Source: Chitinophagaceae bacterium (GTDB lineage Bacteria > Bacteroidota > Bacteroidia > Chitinophagales > Chitinophagaceae). Taken from it: 5,736 bases of DNA. Below the pieces are notes generated by a model, which saw only the letters and a program-made list of their open reading frames with translations, had not been told where the DNA came from and made no database searches. Below are positions 4,870 through 5,736 of the stretch, one piece after another (position 1 is the first letter of the stretch; each line of letters opens with the position of its first letter). Position numbers and translations under genes: made by a program. Location of the stretch: NCBI GenBank assembly GCA_030151745.1, contig JASLDA010000388.1:1-5736 (forward strand), given 5' to 3'.

Positions 4870-5736
4870 TTAGTGAATGGTATACCCCAGCTGGAACAGC
4901 AGGTAGTTCCGCTGTTGGACGGCCGTACCGGCGATCGGCGCCGTGACGTGCATGGAATTTCGGTATTGCAATCCCGCCTTGATACTGCGGTTCAGCTTAT
5001 ACCCTGCGCGCAGGGTATATCCGAAATCCCAGGCCGGCTGCGTTTCCAGCTGATCCCCGCTGTATTCGTAGCCCTTTGCCTGCGCGGCGTTCGTAAGCAG
5101 GCGCTGGGCATCCACCCCCGCGCCTGCAAAAAGCCCGGGCCGCAGCTCATAGGTAAGTCCGGGGGCCGCCTGCAGGTAGGTCAGGCGGGTGCTGGTATTC
5201 TCCGGCACCGCCGTGATGCCTGCCCTGAAGCTGTTGGCCTGCGCCGTGCTGAAGGCTTCGTAGGTCCCGCTCACAACGGCTACTCCCGCTTCGACGGCCA
5301 GGCGCTCGCCCAGCTTGCGATGCACGCTCACCCCCAGCGCATAGTTCCGCTTGAGGCTGCCCGGCCCGTAACCGCCGTTGAGATCCACGCCCAGCAGGTG
5401 GCGTTCGCGCGCCGAAGGATCATAGCCGTCGTACCTGCCCTGGCCCTGCTGCGGCTCGCCGAGAGCGAGGCTGATGTTCTGCTGCGGAAGCGCGGGCCGG
5501 GGAGCCTCTTGCGAGGATTGCTGCACGGGATCGGCATCTGTCGGCGGCTGGCTGCTGCGATCCGGGACGGAGGCTGTAATCTGAACCTCAGGTTCCCGCG
5601 ACGGCGAGGGCGCAGCCACGACCCGGGCCCGGGAAGCCGGCTTGCGGACGGCTGCCAGCAGGCGCCCTGCGGCGGGGGCTGCGGGGCGCCCGGGGACTGC
5701 AGGGCTCGCCGGGGCCGTTCCTGCATCGGCGGGCAG
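4870..5736 (-). CDS. Outer-membrane beta-barrel protein, C-terminal 288 residues (start beyond window)
   Basis: The frame stays open from the right edge to the TAA at 4870-4872, so the N-terminus is missing. A GTG inside (5617-5619) is not a credible start because the frame runs on upstream with the same composition. The first 110 or so visible residues are a Pro-, Ala-, Ser- and Gln-rich linker with no fold signature. From about residue 120 the protein shows alternating hydrophobic and aromatic strands joined by short turns (for example LGVDLNGGYG, LAVEAGVAVVSGTYE, FGYTLRAGYKL, IKAGLQYRNSM). It ends in YLLFQLGYTIH, like an 8- to 10-strand outer-membrane barrel. The final residue is His instead of the usual Phe or Tyr. 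In Bacteroidota, barrels joined by such linkers often have a cytoplasmic region and one membrane helix at the N-terminus, but that part is not visible here. It faces the dgo operon and is probably unrelated to it. Confidence 0.8.
   Translation of the reverse strand: MPADAGTAPASPAVPGRPAAPAAGRLLAAVRKPASRARVVAAPSPSREPEVQITASVPDRSSQPPTDADPVQQSSQEAPRPALPQQNISLALGEPQQGQGRYDGYDPSARERHLLGVDLNGGYGPGSLKRNYALGVSVHRKLGERLAVEAGVAVVSGTYEAFSTAQANSFRAGITAVPENTSTRLTYLQAAPGLTYELRPGLFAGAGVDAQRLLTNAAQAKGYEYSGDQLETQPAWDFGYTLRAGYKLNRSIKAGLQYRNSMHVTAPIAGTAVQQRNYLLFQLGYTIH

Overview
The window looks like a chromosomal stretch from a GC-rich member of the Bacteroidota, possibly Chitinophagaceae-like. The evidence is indirect. 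Most genes lack a Shine-Dalgarno sequence in front of the start codon. A TAnnTTTG-type -7 box lies ahead of the first gene. A C-terminal outer-membrane beta-barrel with a low-complexity linker is encoded at the right end, and dispersed-repeat-like elements sit between genes. No marker gene fixes the genus.

Layout: (1) 80-589 (+) encodes a 169-residue protein that I do not recognise. (2) 590-999 is about 410 bases without a gene. It holds a perfect 21-bp inverted repeat around the core CCTGAGCGCAGTCGAAGG, several small palindromes, and a terminator-like hairpin whose T-rich tail runs straight into the next start codon. (3) 1000-4772 (+) is a tight four-gene operon: KDPGal aldolase (dgoA), D-galactonate dehydratase (dgoD), 2-dehydro-3-deoxygalactonokinase (dgoK) and an SMP-30/gluconolactonase-family lactonase. 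The gaps are 24, 48 and 5 bases. The 48-base gap carries a 7-bp tandem repeat. (4) 4773-4869 is a short convergent intergenic region with competing inverted repeats. (5) 4870-5736 (-) is the C-terminal 288 residues of an outer-membrane beta-barrel protein whose start lies beyond the right edge.

Together the operon encodes the lower De Ley-Doudoroff route. The lactonase opens galactono-lactone to galactonate. DgoD dehydrates it to 2-dehydro-3-deoxygalactonate, DgoK phosphorylates that product, and DgoA splits it into pyruvate and glyceraldehyde 3-phosphate. All four enzymes keep their expected catalytic residues. The galactose dehydrogenase that would feed the lactonase, a sugar transporter and a regulator are not in the window. 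I found no clearly new system. The most unusual parts are the repeat-rich leader ahead of dgoA and the unrecognised first gene.
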